This document shows, one piece after another, positions 56,424-64,000 of a stretch of 64,000 bases of DNA. The translations under genes and the position numbers were made by a program. The stretch is from positions 1,572,501-1,636,500 of the forward strand of contig AP026970.1 of assembly GCA_027924025.1 (NCBI GenBank), given 5' to 3'. The notes beneath the pieces were generated by a model. It made no database searches and was not told where the DNA came from. It saw only the letters and a list, made by a program, of their open reading frames with translations. The stretch's first letter is position 1, and every line of letters begins with the position of its first letter. This stretch comes from Comamonadaceae bacterium OS-4 (GTDB lineage Bacteria; Pseudomonadota; Gammaproteobacteria; Burkholderiales; Burkholderiaceae_C).

Positions 56424-57418
56424 CATCATCAAGTTCCAAGCACCGCATCCTGGTCAGCCGGGCCATCTTCCCGGAAGTGCTCGCTCAGTTGGAGGCGGTG
56501 TTCGAGGTCGAACACAACCAGGCGGACGCTGTATGGTCTGCCCAGGACTTGACCGCCCGGCTGCAAGGCAAAGACGGGGTGCTCACCACCGGTGGTGAGC
56601 GCATCAGTGCCGAGCTGCTGCAGGCCTGCCCGCAGCTCAGAATCTGCGCCAACATGGCCGTGGGCTTTAACAACTTCGATGTGCCGGCCATGACGGCCAG
56701 CGGCGTGCAGGGCACCAATGCCCCGGATGTGCTCACCGAGACCACCGCCGACTTCGGGTTCGCACTGATGATGGCCACCGCCCGCCGCATGGCCGAGAGC
56801 GAGCACTTTTTGCGCGCCGGTTTGTGGAAGCGCTGGAGCTACGACATGTTTTGCGGCAGCGACATTCATGGCGCCACACTCGGCATTCTGGGGATGGGGC
56901 GCATCGGGCAGGGCATTGCGCGGCGCGGTTTCCACGGCTTCGGCATGAAGGTGGTTTATCACAACCGCAGCCGGCTGGATGCGGGGCTGGAAGCGGCTTG
57001 TGGCGCGCAGTACGTAGACAAAGCCACACTGCTCGCGCAAGCCGACCATCTGGTGCTGGTGCTGCCGTACTCGGCGGAGTCGCACCACACCATAGGTGCT
57101 GCAGAGTTGGCGCTTATGAAGCCCACCGCCACCCTGACCAATATTGCGCGCGGCGGCATTGTGGACGATGCGGCGCTGGCCCATGCCCTGCGCAGCGGGC
57201 AGATTGCTGCGGCTGGGCTGGACGTGTTTGAAGGCGAACCGCAAGTGCACCCGGACTTGCTGACAGTGCTCAACGTGGTGCTGACCCCGCACATTGCCAG
57301 CGCGACCCTGGCCACCCGCCGTGCCATGGCCCAACTGGCTGCGGACAATCTGCTGCGCTTTTTTGCAACCGGCGAGGTGCTCACCCCCGTGAACACGCTG
57401 GGCGCAGTGCGACGTTAA
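56420..57418 (+). CDS. 2-hydroxyacid dehydrogenase (glyoxylate/hydroxypyruvate reductase-like)
   Basis: A 332-residue NAD(P)-dependent enzyme. The cofactor fold is [15 protein letters not shown] (about residue 155). The triad residues are Arg in [10 protein letters not shown], Glu in VFEGEPQVH and His in LTPHIASA. It resembles GhrB-type glyoxylate or hydroxypyruvate reductases more than the enzyme at 34.8-35.8 kb. Coupled to pncB by ATGA overlap. Confidence 0.92.
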   Translation: MTSSSSKHRILVSRAIFPEVLAQLEAVFEVEHNQADAVWSAQDLTARLQGKDGVLTTGGERISAELLQACPQLRICANMAVGFNNFDVPAMTASGVQGTNAPDVLTETTADFGFALMMATARRMAESEHFLRAGLWKRWSYDMFCGSDIHGATLGILGMGRIGQGIARRGFHGFGMKVVYHNRSRLDAGLEAACGAQYVDKATLLAQADHLVLVLPYSAESHHTIGAAELALMKPTATLTNIARGGIVDDAALAHALRSGQIAAAGLDVFEGEPQVHPDLLTVLNVVLTPHIASATLATRRAMAQLAADNLLRFFATGEVLTPVNTLGAVRR

Positions 57419-57470
57419 GGCGCTCCGGGAGGGGCATGTTCACACAAGTGCACGACAGGTCTTGTGTTTG

Positions 57471-57535
57471 TATTTGCTATTGAATTCATAGCTGCTCGCG
57501 CATATTCAATGAGCGCTAGCGGTCGAATTGATGCA
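57471..57535. repeat. Dispersed Comamonadaceae-type repeat, best copy
   Basis: GCTATTGAATTCATAGC is a near-perfect palindrome, followed by TGCTCGCGCATATTCAATGA and GCGCTAGCGG, then GAATTGATGC. It is the inverse orientation of the copy at 55080. The whole 133-base gap before rmuC is mostly this element. Confidence 0.8.
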
Positions 57536-57551
57536 TCACTAGAAGGAATTT

Positions 57552-58967
57552 ATGACGGAGTGGATGGTCGTGGCGGGAGTGGTTTTGGGGCTGTTGCAAC
57601 TGGTGTTGCTGGTCTTGCTATTGCGTAGCCGCGCTGGCAACGACCCGCAGGCCAGTGCCCAAGAAGCAGCCCAACAGGAGGCCCAGCGCCAGGAGCTCTT
57701 GGCCCGCCTGCAAAGCAGCAGCGAACGCGTGGAGCGTGAGCTGCGCCGCGAGGTGCAGGAGAGCGCGCGCAGTGGCCGCCAGGAGCTGGCGCAAAACCTC
57801 GCCACCTTCCAGCAAAGCCTCGTGCAGCAAACCGCCGAAGCCACCCGCACCCAGAACACCCAGATCGACGCCTTCGGCCAGCAACTCGCGCTCTTGCAAA
57901 AGACCTTGTCCGACACGCTGGCCAACCAACTCAGTGCCCTGAGTGAATCCAACGCCCGCCGCATGGCGGAAGTGCGCCAGACCCTCGAGGCCCAATTGGC
58001 CCAGCTGCAGACCACCAACTCGGCCAAGCTCGACGAGATGCGCGCCACGGTGGACGAGAAGTTGCAGACCACCTTGCAAGCCCGTTTGGGCGAGAGCTTC
58101 AAGCAAGTGGCCGAGCGCTTGGAGCAGGTGCACAAAGGGCTGGGCGAAATGCAGTCGCTCGCCCAGGGCGTGGGCGACTTGAAGCACTTGCTCACCAACG
58201 TCAAAACCCGCGGCATGTTCGGCGAGGCGCAGCTGGCATCCCTCTTGGAGCAAGTGTTTGTGCCTGACCAGTACGCCACGCAGGTCGCCACCCGTCCCGG
58301 CAGCAAGAGCGTGGTGGATTTCGCCATTAAGCTGCCCGGCAAGGCGGACAACGGTGAGCCCCTGTGGTTGCCGATTGACGCCAAGTTTCCCAACGAAGAC
58401 TACGAGCGCCTGCTCGACGCGCAGGGCAGGGCGGATGCCACCGCTGCAGAAGCCGCCGGCAAGGCGCTGGAAATGCGCATCCGGCTGGAAGCCAAGTCGA
58501 TTTCCGAGAAGTATGTGGAGCCCCCGTACACCACCGACTTCGCGATTCTGTTTTTGCCAACCGAAGGCTTGTATGCCGAAGTGCTGCGCCGCCCCGGTCT
58601 GATGGAAGTCTTGCAGCGCGAACACCGAATCACCTTGGCAGGCCCTACCACCCTGCTGGCCATGCTCAGCTCACTGCAGATGGGCTTTCGCACCTTGGCC
58701 TTGGAAAAACGCTCCAGCGAGGTGTGGCAGGTGCTGGGCGCTGTGAAGACCGAGTTCAGCAAGTTCGGCGATGTGCTCGCCAAGGTCAAGTCGCAAACCG
58801 AGACGGTGCTCAAAACCCTGGACAGCGCCGAAGTGCGCAGCCGCGCCATGGGGCGGGCACTCAAAAAAGTGGAGGCCTTGCCGGATACCCAGGCGCAAGC
58901 CCTGTTGCCCATCGACCGCGATGCTGATCGTGATGGGGGCCGGGATGCCGAGGGCGTCGGTCCATGA
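57552..58967 (+). CDS. rmuC: DNA recombination protein RmuC
   Basis: A 471-residue protein with an N-terminal membrane helix (residues 5-24), a long Gln/Ala-rich coiled coil (about 40-210) and a nuclease-like RmuC domain, including KTRGMFGEAQLASLLEQVF, LPIDAKFPNEDYERLL and RPGLMEVLQREHRITLAGPTT. RmuC limits inversion at DNA short inverted repeats in E. coli. The MFS gene overlaps its end by four bases. Confidence 0.95.
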   Translation: MTEWMVVAGVVLGLLQLVLLVLLLRSRAGNDPQASAQEAAQQEAQRQELLARLQSSSERVERELRREVQESARSGRQELAQNLATFQQSLVQQTAEATRTQNTQIDAFGQQLALLQKTLSDTLANQLSALSESNARRMAEVRQTLEAQLAQLQTTNSAKLDEMRATVDEKLQTTLQARLGESFKQVAERLEQVHKGLGEMQSLAQGVGDLKHLLTNVKTRGMFGEAQLASLLEQVFVPDQYATQVATRPGSKSVVDFAIKLPGKADNGEPLWLPIDAKFPNEDYERLLDAQGRADATAAEAAGKALEMRIRLEAKSISEKYVEPPYTTDFAILFLPTEGLYAEVLRRPGLMEVLQREHRITLAGPTTLLAMLSSLQMGFRTLALEKRSSEVWQVLGAVKTEFSKFGDVLAKVKSQTETVLKTLDSAEVRSRAMGRALKKVEALPDTQAQALLPIDRDADRDGGRDAEGVGP

Positions 58968-60202
58968 GCGGCCTTAACGCCCCTGCGCAGCCCATCACCA
59001 GCGCAGCCCAAAGCCCCTGGGCATTACTGCGCCTGATCAGCGGGCATGTGTGCCTGCATGCCAGCATGGCGGGTATGCGCCTGGCCGCGCCGCTGTGGGC
59101 CTTGCAGCAGGGCTACGGCCCGTTGGCGGTGGGTTTTTTGCTGGCCTTGTTTTCTTTGTCGCAGGTGTTTCTGGCTTTGCCGGCCGGGCGCTTCGCGGAC
59201 CGGCATGGCTTGCGCAAGCCGGTGTCCTGGGCGGTGGCGGCGTCCATCACCGGGGCCACTGCGGCTGCCCTGTACCCGCATTTCGCCGTGCTGTGTTTTA
59301 CGGCCCTGATGATGGGCGGCGCTACCGGTTCTGCCGCCATTGCCTTGCAGCGTCACGTGGGGCGGGCGGCCGCGGACGCCACCGATTTGCGCCGCGTGTT
59401 CAGCTGGCTGTCTATCGGGCCTGCGATCTCCAACTTTTTGGGGCCGGTGTGCGCGGGCTTGTTGATTGACCATGCCGGTGTTTGGATGGGCGGCGAAGTG
59501 GCCGACCACAACGGCTTTGTGGCCGCATTCGCGCTGACGGCGCTGCTGCCATCGTTGGCTTGGATGTGCGTGCGCACCACGCGGGAGCTGGAGCCCGTGG
59601 TGCACGCCGGTGGCGTACCCCCCAGTGCCTGGCCCCTGTTCAAAGAGCCGATGATGCGCCGCCTGTTGCTGGTGAACTGGTTGCTCTCCAGCTGCTGGGA
59701 CGTGCACACCTTTGTGGTGCCGGTGCTGGGGCATGAGCGTGGCTACAGCGCTTCGGTCATTGGCACCATCCTCGGTGCTTTTGCGGTGGCTGCCGCGGTG
59801 GTGCGGGTGTTTCTGCCGCTGCTGGCGTCGCGCCTGCGCGAATGGGCGGTGGTCACCACGGCCATGGTGGTGACGGCGCTGCTTTTCGCGGTCTACCCCT
59901 TGATGCCCAGCGCCTGGGCTATGGGCGTGTGCTCGGTTTTGCTGGGGCTGACGCTGGGTACGGTGCAACCCATGATCATGAGCACCCTCCACCAGATCAC
60001 GCCGCATGCGCTGCACGGCCAGGCGATTGCGCTGCGGCTGATGACCATCAATCTCTCCAGCGTGCTCATGCCCATGCTCTTTGGCACGGCGGGCGTGGTG
60101 GTGGGGGTGTCGGTGGTGTTCTGGACCGTGGGCGCTCTGGTGGGGCTGGGTTCACACGCAGCGTGGGGGCTGCGTGCGGGGCCTCACACCGGAAGTCCGT
60201 AA
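58964..60202 (+). CDS. Major facilitator superfamily transporter
   Basis: A 412-residue transporter with about 12 membrane helices in two halves. Loop 2-3 has GRFADRHGLRKP, an MFS-type motif. The substrate is not evident; drug or metabolite efflux is likely. It overlaps rmuC by four bases and its last 19 bases overlap the convergent LOG gene. Confidence 0.9.
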   Translation: MSGLNAPAQPITSAAQSPWALLRLISGHVCLHASMAGMRLAAPLWALQQGYGPLAVGFLLALFSLSQVFLALPAGRFADRHGLRKPVSWAVAASITGATAAALYPHFAVLCFTALMMGGATGSAAIALQRHVGRAAADATDLRRVFSWLSIGPAISNFLGPVCAGLLIDHAGVWMGGEVADHNGFVAAFALTALLPSLAWMCVRTTRELEPVVHAGGVPPSAWPLFKEPMMRRLLLVNWLLSSCWDVHTFVVPVLGHERGYSASVIGTILGAFAVAAAVVRVFLPLLASRLREWAVVTTAMVVTALLFAVYPLMPSAWAMGVCSVLLGLTLGTVQPMIMSTLHQITPHALHGQAIALRLMTINLSSVLMPMLFGTAGVVVGVSVVFWTVGALVGLGSHAAWGLRAGPHTGSP

Positions 60203-61053
60203 AAGTTACGGATCACGTCCCAGGCGTCTTGCGGGTCGTCGGTGTAGTGGAGCAGGTTCAGGTCTTCGGGCGAGATGGCGCCTTCTTCCACCAGCAAATC
60301 CATGTTGATCAGGCGCTTCCAGTAGTCGGTGCCGAACAGGATGATGGGCACCGGCTTGGCCTTTTTGGTTTGCACCAGCGTGATCACTTCAAACAACTCG
60401 TCCAGGGTGCCAAAGCCGCCGGGAAATGCCACCAGCGCTTTGGCACGCATCATGAAATGCATTTTGCGGGTGGCAAAGTAGTGAAACTTGAAGCTCAAGG
60501 ACGGCGTCACGTAGGGGTTAGCCCGCTGCTCATGCGGCAGGGTGATATTCAGGCCGGGGGTGAGGGCACCCATTTCGTGGGCACCGCGGTTGGCGGCCTC
60601 CATGATGCCGGGGCCACCGCCGGTGCAAATGAACAAGCGCTGGTCTTTGGGTTTACGGGCGCTGTGCCCGGCTACCAGGCGGGCAAACAAACGTGCGTTG
60701 TCGTAGTGCTTGGCGTTGCGCAAGTGGCGCTTGGCTACCGCGATTTGTTGTGCATCCCCCGACAATTCGGCGGCTTGTGCAAACGCCTCGGCATCTTCGG
60801 GTGACGGGAAGCGCGCGCTGCCAAAGACCACCACGGTGTTGTCCACACCCTGTGCGGCTTGGTCTAGATCGGGCTTGAGCATCTCGAGCTGGATGCGGAT
60901 GCCACGGGTCTCGCGGCGGAGCAGGAATTCGGGATCGGCGAAGGCCAGGCGGTAAGCGTCCTGGTCGAGGGCACCACCCTGGTCAGAGTGGTTTTGCAGG
61001 TCCGCCCAGGCGTTGGCGATACGGCTTTCGTTGAGGTTTTGCGTGTTTTCCAT
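60184..61053 (-). CDS. LOG family protein (TIGR00730-type)
   Basis: A 289-residue protein with the LOG-family nucleotide fold: VVVFGSARFPSPEDAEAF, FICTGGGPGIMEAANRGAHE and the catalytic ALVAFPGGFGTLDELFEV. Related proteins hydrolyse cytokinin nucleoside monophosphates or AMP to base and ribose phosphate. This member is of the longer type found in many proteobacteria. Confidence 0.93.
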   Translation of the reverse strand: MENTQNLNESRIANAWADLQNHSDQGGALDQDAYRLAFADPEFLLRRETRGIRIQLEMLKPDLDQAAQGVDNTVVVFGSARFPSPEDAEAFAQAAELSGDAQQIAVAKRHLRNAKHYDNARLFARLVAGHSARKPKDQRLFICTGGGPGIMEAANRGAHEMGALTPGLNITLPHEQRANPYVTPSLSFKFHYFATRKMHFMMRAKALVAFPGGFGTLDELFEVITLVQTKKAKPVPIILFGTDYWKRLINMDLLVEEGAISPEDLNLLHYTDDPQDAWDVIRNFYGLPV

Positions 61054-61129
61054 GGCTTCATTGTGCGGCAGTTTCGTGGCACTCTGAAGGCAAGAGACGT
61101 GCCGTTTTTTGCGGCTTATTCGCAGGCAT

Positions 61130-61156
61130 AAAAAAAGCTCCCGAAGGAGCTTTTTT
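61130..61156. terminator. Terminator between the LOG gene region and efp
   Basis: AAGCTCC and GGAGCTT form a stem with a CGAA loop, between an A-run and a T-run. Read leftwards it terminates efp. Confidence 0.9.
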
Positions 61157-61190
61157 GAGCAGGCCCTGAAGGACCTGAGTGGCGCGTGGG

Positions 61191-61745
61191 TTAGACGCGT
61201 TTACGGTATTCGCCGGTGCGGGTGTCGATTTCGACCTTGTCGTTTTGGGCCACGAAAATTGGCACGCCGATTTCGAAGCCGGTCGCAATCTTGGCGGGCT
61301 TGAGCACCTTGCCGGACGTGTCGCCCTTGACTGCAGGTTCAGTCCAGGTGATTTCGCGCACCACGCTGGTGGGCAATTCGACAGAAATGGCCTTGCCTTC
61401 GTAGAACACCACTTCAGCGGTCATGCCGTCTTCGAGGTAGTTCAGGGCATCGCCCATGTTTTCGGATTCCACTTCGTACTGGTTGTAGTCAGCGTCCATC
61501 CAGACATACAGGGGATCCGCGAAGTAGGAGTAAGTGCAATCCTTCTTGTCCAAGATGATCTGGTCCATCTTGTCGTCGGCCTTGAACACGACTTCGGTAC
61601 CGAAGTTGGCGATCAGGCTCTTGAGCTTCATGCGCACGGTGGCAGAGTTGCGGCCACCGCGGCTGTATTCGGTTTTCAGGACGACCATGGGGTCTTTGCC
61701 GTGCATGATCACGTTGCCGGCGCGGATTTCTTGTGCGATTTTCAT
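61191..61745 (-). CDS. efp: Elongation factor P, arginine type
   Basis: A 184-residue translation factor that relieves ribosome stalling at proline runs. Three beta-barrel domains are present. The tip residue that is modified is Arg32 (in [10 protein letters not shown]), not the Lys found in E. coli, so the EarP rhamnosylation route is expected, and earP is the next gene upstream. ATG 61745 gives [12 protein letters not shown], the family start; the longer open frame extends into earP and is rejected. Confidence 0.97.
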   Translation of the reverse strand: MKIAQEIRAGNVIMHGKDPMVVLKTEYSRGGRNSATVRMKLKSLIANFGTEVVFKADDKMDQIILDKKDCTYSYFADPLYVWMDADYNQYEVESENMGDALNYLEDGMTAEVVFYEGKAISVELPTSVVREITWTEPAVKGDTSGKVLKPAKIATGFEIGVPIFVAQNDKVEIDTRTGEYRKRV

Positions 61746-61851
61746 AGGGTTGCTTGAGCGAGTGTCACAAAGTGCGACTGTAGGCCGCAGTCTGCGGCGG
61801 GGCATGAATCGCCCCAAAACTCGGGCGGCAAATTCAGCAAAGCCTCGTATT

Positions 61852-63051
61852 TTATCGCTTTTTCTCCACGAAATTGACCAGCGCTGTGACCAAGTCCTCC
61901 TGAGCAGCCAGCTGGAGGCGCCAGTCATGCGTTGCCATGCGAGATTCTTCAGCGTGCAACAGAGCCCAGTCTATCGGTGTGTTTTCGGCGCCACTTGGCA
62001 AGGGGAGGCCATTCCAGGCGGCAAAGAGCGTCCTTAAACCGGCGGGGACTTGCAGGCAGTCCAGAAAGGCGTTGAGCTTGTCGAGGTGTGCCCCGTCGTC
62101 TTGGGGATAGATGTGCCACAGGAAAGGCTTGCCGGCCCACAGTGCGCGCACCAGCGAGTCTTCCCCCCGAACCAGGTTGACATCGCAGCTGCGCAGCAGC
62201 TCATCAAACTCGGCCTGCGTCAGCGCGGGAAGGTGGTGGAGACGCAGTTTGATTTCACCCTCAGGGACACCAGAAGCCTCTACCGCAGTGCTCCATGCCG
62301 CTTGCACGGCCCGTGTAGCCCGGCCCGGGGTCACCAATAGCAGCGTCTGCTCGGGGCCGCGTATCCAATGTGCAAGTGCGGCACTCAAGCCCTTGGGCTC
62401 GTAGCAAAACAGACTGATCAGCCGCTCGCCTTGCCAAGTCACCCCATGGCTGCGCAGCCAGTCGGAGCGCTTTGTGTGGTCCCACTGCGCTGCGGCTGCC
62501 AGCAGTTTGGATTCCCGCAGCAAGCCGCCCGTGCCCGCGGTGAAGCCGGGGTAGTAAAAATGTTTGGTCCAACCTTTGGCGGGACCCTGCATCACCGGCG
62601 AGGGCAGGGCGTGGCAACGCTCTACATAACTCTCTGCGGAGAGGTATTCGAGGTTGATCCACACCGGATTTTTGATGTCTTTTGAGGCGCTTGCGCTTGT
62701 GGAAACTGCATAAGATGCTATGAATTCAGGAGCGATTTCGCATCCGAATCCCTCGATCCACACGCTCGCGGCAGGCAGTTGTGCGACAAAGGCTGCGTCT
62801 TGCGACTGTGCCCAGTCCAGTACTTGAACGCCTGGCCATAGGCCCTCACGCGCACCGGGAGCCATCCAGGTCAATGGGCTGCTATCGTCCGCCCACAAAC
62901 GGACGTGGTGGCCCCGGCTCGCGAGGTCTGCGCACAAGCGCCAGCACACGCCGATGTCGCCAAAGTTATCGATCACGCGGCAGAACACATCCCATTGCCA
63001 TGGTGGCGTGAAGTCGTGGCGGGAGGTCGGTGCAGAGGTGACTAGGGACAT
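61852..63051 (-). CDS. earP: EF-P arginine rhamnosyltransferase EarP
   Basis: A 399-residue GT-B glycosyltransferase that attaches rhamnose from dTDP-rhamnose to Arg32 of EF-P. The N-terminal signature is [20 protein letters not shown], with Asp28 and Asp32 matching the essential Asp pair of characterised Ear[22 protein letters not shown] and the donor site [24 protein letters not shown] are typical. Near residue 130 a Ser/Ala-rich insertion ([18 protein letters not shown]) coincides with a repeat. efp follows in the same direction. Confidence 0.95.
   Translation of the reverse strand: MSLVTSAPTSRHDFTPPWQWDVFCRVIDNFGDIGVCWRLCADLASRGHHVRLWADDSSPLTWMAPGAREGLWPGVQVLDWAQSQDAAFVAQLPAASVWIEGFGCEIAPEFIASYAVSTSASASKDIKNPVWINLEYLSAESYVERCHALPSPVMQGPAKGWTKHFYYPGFTAGTGGLLRESKLLAAAAQWDHTKRSDWLRSHGVTWQGERLISLFCYEPKGLSAALAHWIRGPEQTLLLVTPGRATRAVQAAWSTAVEASGVPEGEIKLRLHHLPALTQAEFDELLRSCDVNLVRGEDSLVRALWAGKPFLWHIYPQDDGAHLDKLNAFLDCLQVPAGLRTLFAAWNGLPLPSGAENTPIDWALLHAEESRMATHDWRLQLAAQEDLVTALVNFVEKKR
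62678..62730. repeat. Dispersed repeat copy inside earP
   Basis: TTTTGAGGCGCTTGCGCTTG, then ACTGCATAAGATGCTATGAA, then TTCAGGAGC. The GCGCTTG core, ATAAG and GCTATGAATTC parts follow the intergenic copies. It encodes the extra Ser/Ala-rich residues that other EarP proteins seem to lack. Confidence 0.5.
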
Positions 63052-63099
63052 GCGCCCGATTGTGCACAAGGGGCGCCACTGGGCGGACAATAGCGCCCC

Positions 63100-64000
63100 A
63101 TGAGTGATACCCATCCCGAAGAGCTATTGCGTGAAGTGGCGGCATTGCCGTCTTTGCCCGGCGTCTATCGTTATTTTGATGCGGATGGCCAGGTCTTGTA
63201 TGTCGGCAAAGCCATCAGCTTGAAGAAGCGGGTGAGCAGCTATTTTCAGAAAAATCATGGCGGCACCCGTATCGGGCACATGGTCAGCAAGATTGTGCGT
63301 ATGGAGACCACGGTGGTCCGCTCTGAAGCGGAAGCGCTATTGCTGGAAAACAACCTCATCAAAACCCTGAACCCCAAGTACAACATCCTGTTCAGGGATG
63401 ACAAGAGTTACCCTTATTTGAAGATGACGGGTACGCCCCCCGTACCCAAAAAACTGGCTCCAGCAGAGCCCCCGGTTGCAGCACGAGCCCCGCAACCTGT
63501 GGAATTTGCGCGGGTCTCGTATTACCGGGGGGCGGTTGAGAAAAAGCACCGTTACTTTGGCCCGTACCCCAGCGCGTGGGCCGTCAAAGAGGCCATTCTG
63601 TTGATGCAAAAGGTGTTCCGCTTGCGCACCTGTGAAGACTCGATATTTGCCAACCGCACCCGCCCTTGTTTGCTGTACCAGATCAAGCGCTGCTCAGGAC
63701 CGTGTGTAGGCCATATTCAGCCGCTGGACTACGCGCAGGATGTGGCGAATGCCGAGCGCTTTCTGAAGGGGGAGGCGCAAGACGTCATGCGGGGGCTGGA
63801 GTCCCGCATGATGGCGCACTCGGACAAGCTGGAGTTTGAGAAAGCGGCCGAGTTGCGCAACCAAGTCGCTGCGCTCTCCAATGTTTTGCATCAGCAATCG
63901 GTGGACAACGTGTCGGACCGGGATGTGGACATCTTGGCCGTCAAGGTGCAGGGCGGCAAAGCCTGTGTGAACCTGGCGATGGTGCGGGGCGGGCGTCATT
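63100..64000 (+). CDS. uvrC: Excinuclease ABC subunit C, N-terminal part, cut by window edge
   Basis: The first 300 residues of the nucleotide-excision-repair nuclease. The GIY-YIG domain begins with [20 protein letters not shown] and continues with [14 protein letters not shown], then [35 protein letters not shown] follows, then the Cys-rich region (RTCEDSI and CSGPCVGHI) and the UVR motif ([13 protein letters not shown]). A Pro/Ala-rich insertion of about 20 residues sits at residues 112-138. The frame is open to the right edge. It diverges from earP. Confidence 0.96.
   Translation, partial: MSDTHPEELLREVAALPSLPGVYRYFDADGQVLYVGKAISLKKRVSSYFQKNHGGTRIGHMVSKIVRMETTVVRSEAEALLLENNLIKTLNPKYNILFRDDKSYPYLKMTGTPPVPKKLAPAEPPVAARAPQPVEFARVSYYRGAVEKKHRYFGPYPSAWAVKEAILLMQKVFRLRTCEDSIFANRTRPCLLYQIKRCSGPCVGHIQPLDYAQDVANAERFLKGEAQDVMRGLESRMMAHSDKLEFEKAAELRNQVAALSNVLHQQSVDNVSDRDVDILAVKVQGGKACVNLAMVRGGRH

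Overview
The window is a GC-rich stretch of bacterial chromosome. It most resembles a betaproteobacterium of the Comamonadaceae (Rhodoferax/Curvibacter/Acidovorax-like). That placement is inference from gene content: a tripartite tricarboxylate (Tct) transporter, HpnCDE squalene synthesis, a phasin, an EarP/EF-P(Arg32) pair, the tRNA-Leu/tig/clpP/clpX/lon block, the exbB-exbD-lpxK-Trm112-kdsB-adk cluster, and a dispersed short repeat of a kind I recall from this family. Almost every base is in a recognisable gene. I see no insertion sequence, prophage, CRISPR array, toxin-antitoxin locus or rRNA.

Layout. 1-7.6 kb: edge of a response regulator gene (minus) diverging from tctCBA, then modABC (molybdate uptake) and a TPR-GGDEF diguanylate cyclase. 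7.6-10.8 kb: LysE/RhtB exporter, slyX, hemH and a small HTH gene (minus), then a HAD hydrolase (plus). 10.7-16.2 kb: a minus-strand hpnC-hpnD-hpnE-penicillin acylase operon. 16.3-20.7 kb: an RND efflux adaptor and pump with a palindromic operator over the promoter. 20.8-27.0 kb: tRNA-Leu(UAG) and the proteostasis block tig, clpP, clpX, lon. 27.05-27.43 kb: tRNA-Gly, tRNA-Cys and tRNA-Leu(UAA). 27.4-36 kb: an unknown protein, an HD-GYP phosphodiesterase, a Crp/Fnr regulator with an aminoglycoside-phosphotransferase-fold protein and an acyl-CoA dehydrogenase, a FimV-like envelope protein, and a 2-hydroxyacid dehydrogenase.

36-43.4 kb: lexA with three tandem SOS-box-like sites, a divergent asparaginase, the minus-strand envelope cluster from exbB to adk, and xseA. 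43.4-52.9 kb: sodB, monomeric NADP-isocitrate dehydrogenase, a DUF192 protein, dimeric isocitrate dehydrogenase, clpS-clpA, a DUF1499 lipid-envelope-type protein and a patatin lipoprotein. 53-64 kb: a phasin with two TTGC-N3-GCA palindromes upstream, a thioesterase-nitroreductase pair, pncB with a hydroxypyruvate/glyoxylate-reductase-like gene, rmuC with an MFS transporter, a LOG protein, earP-efp, and the start of uvrC.

Themes. Protein quality control is concentrated here (Tig, ClpXP, Lon, ClpAS). DNA-damage genes are lexA, xseA, rmuC and uvrC. Two cyclic-di-GMP enzymes of opposite expected activity are present. The signals I find most worth a second look are: a dispersed palindromic repeat that appears to have been absorbed in frame into several genes (RND adaptor, earP, possibly lpxK and hpnE); a pump operator with no regulator gene beside it; an Ntn-hydrolase (penicillin acylase family) embedded in a squalene operon; and a Crp/Fnr-kinase-fold-acyl-CoA dehydrogenase module. 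I did not find a clear case of an entirely new multi-gene system.
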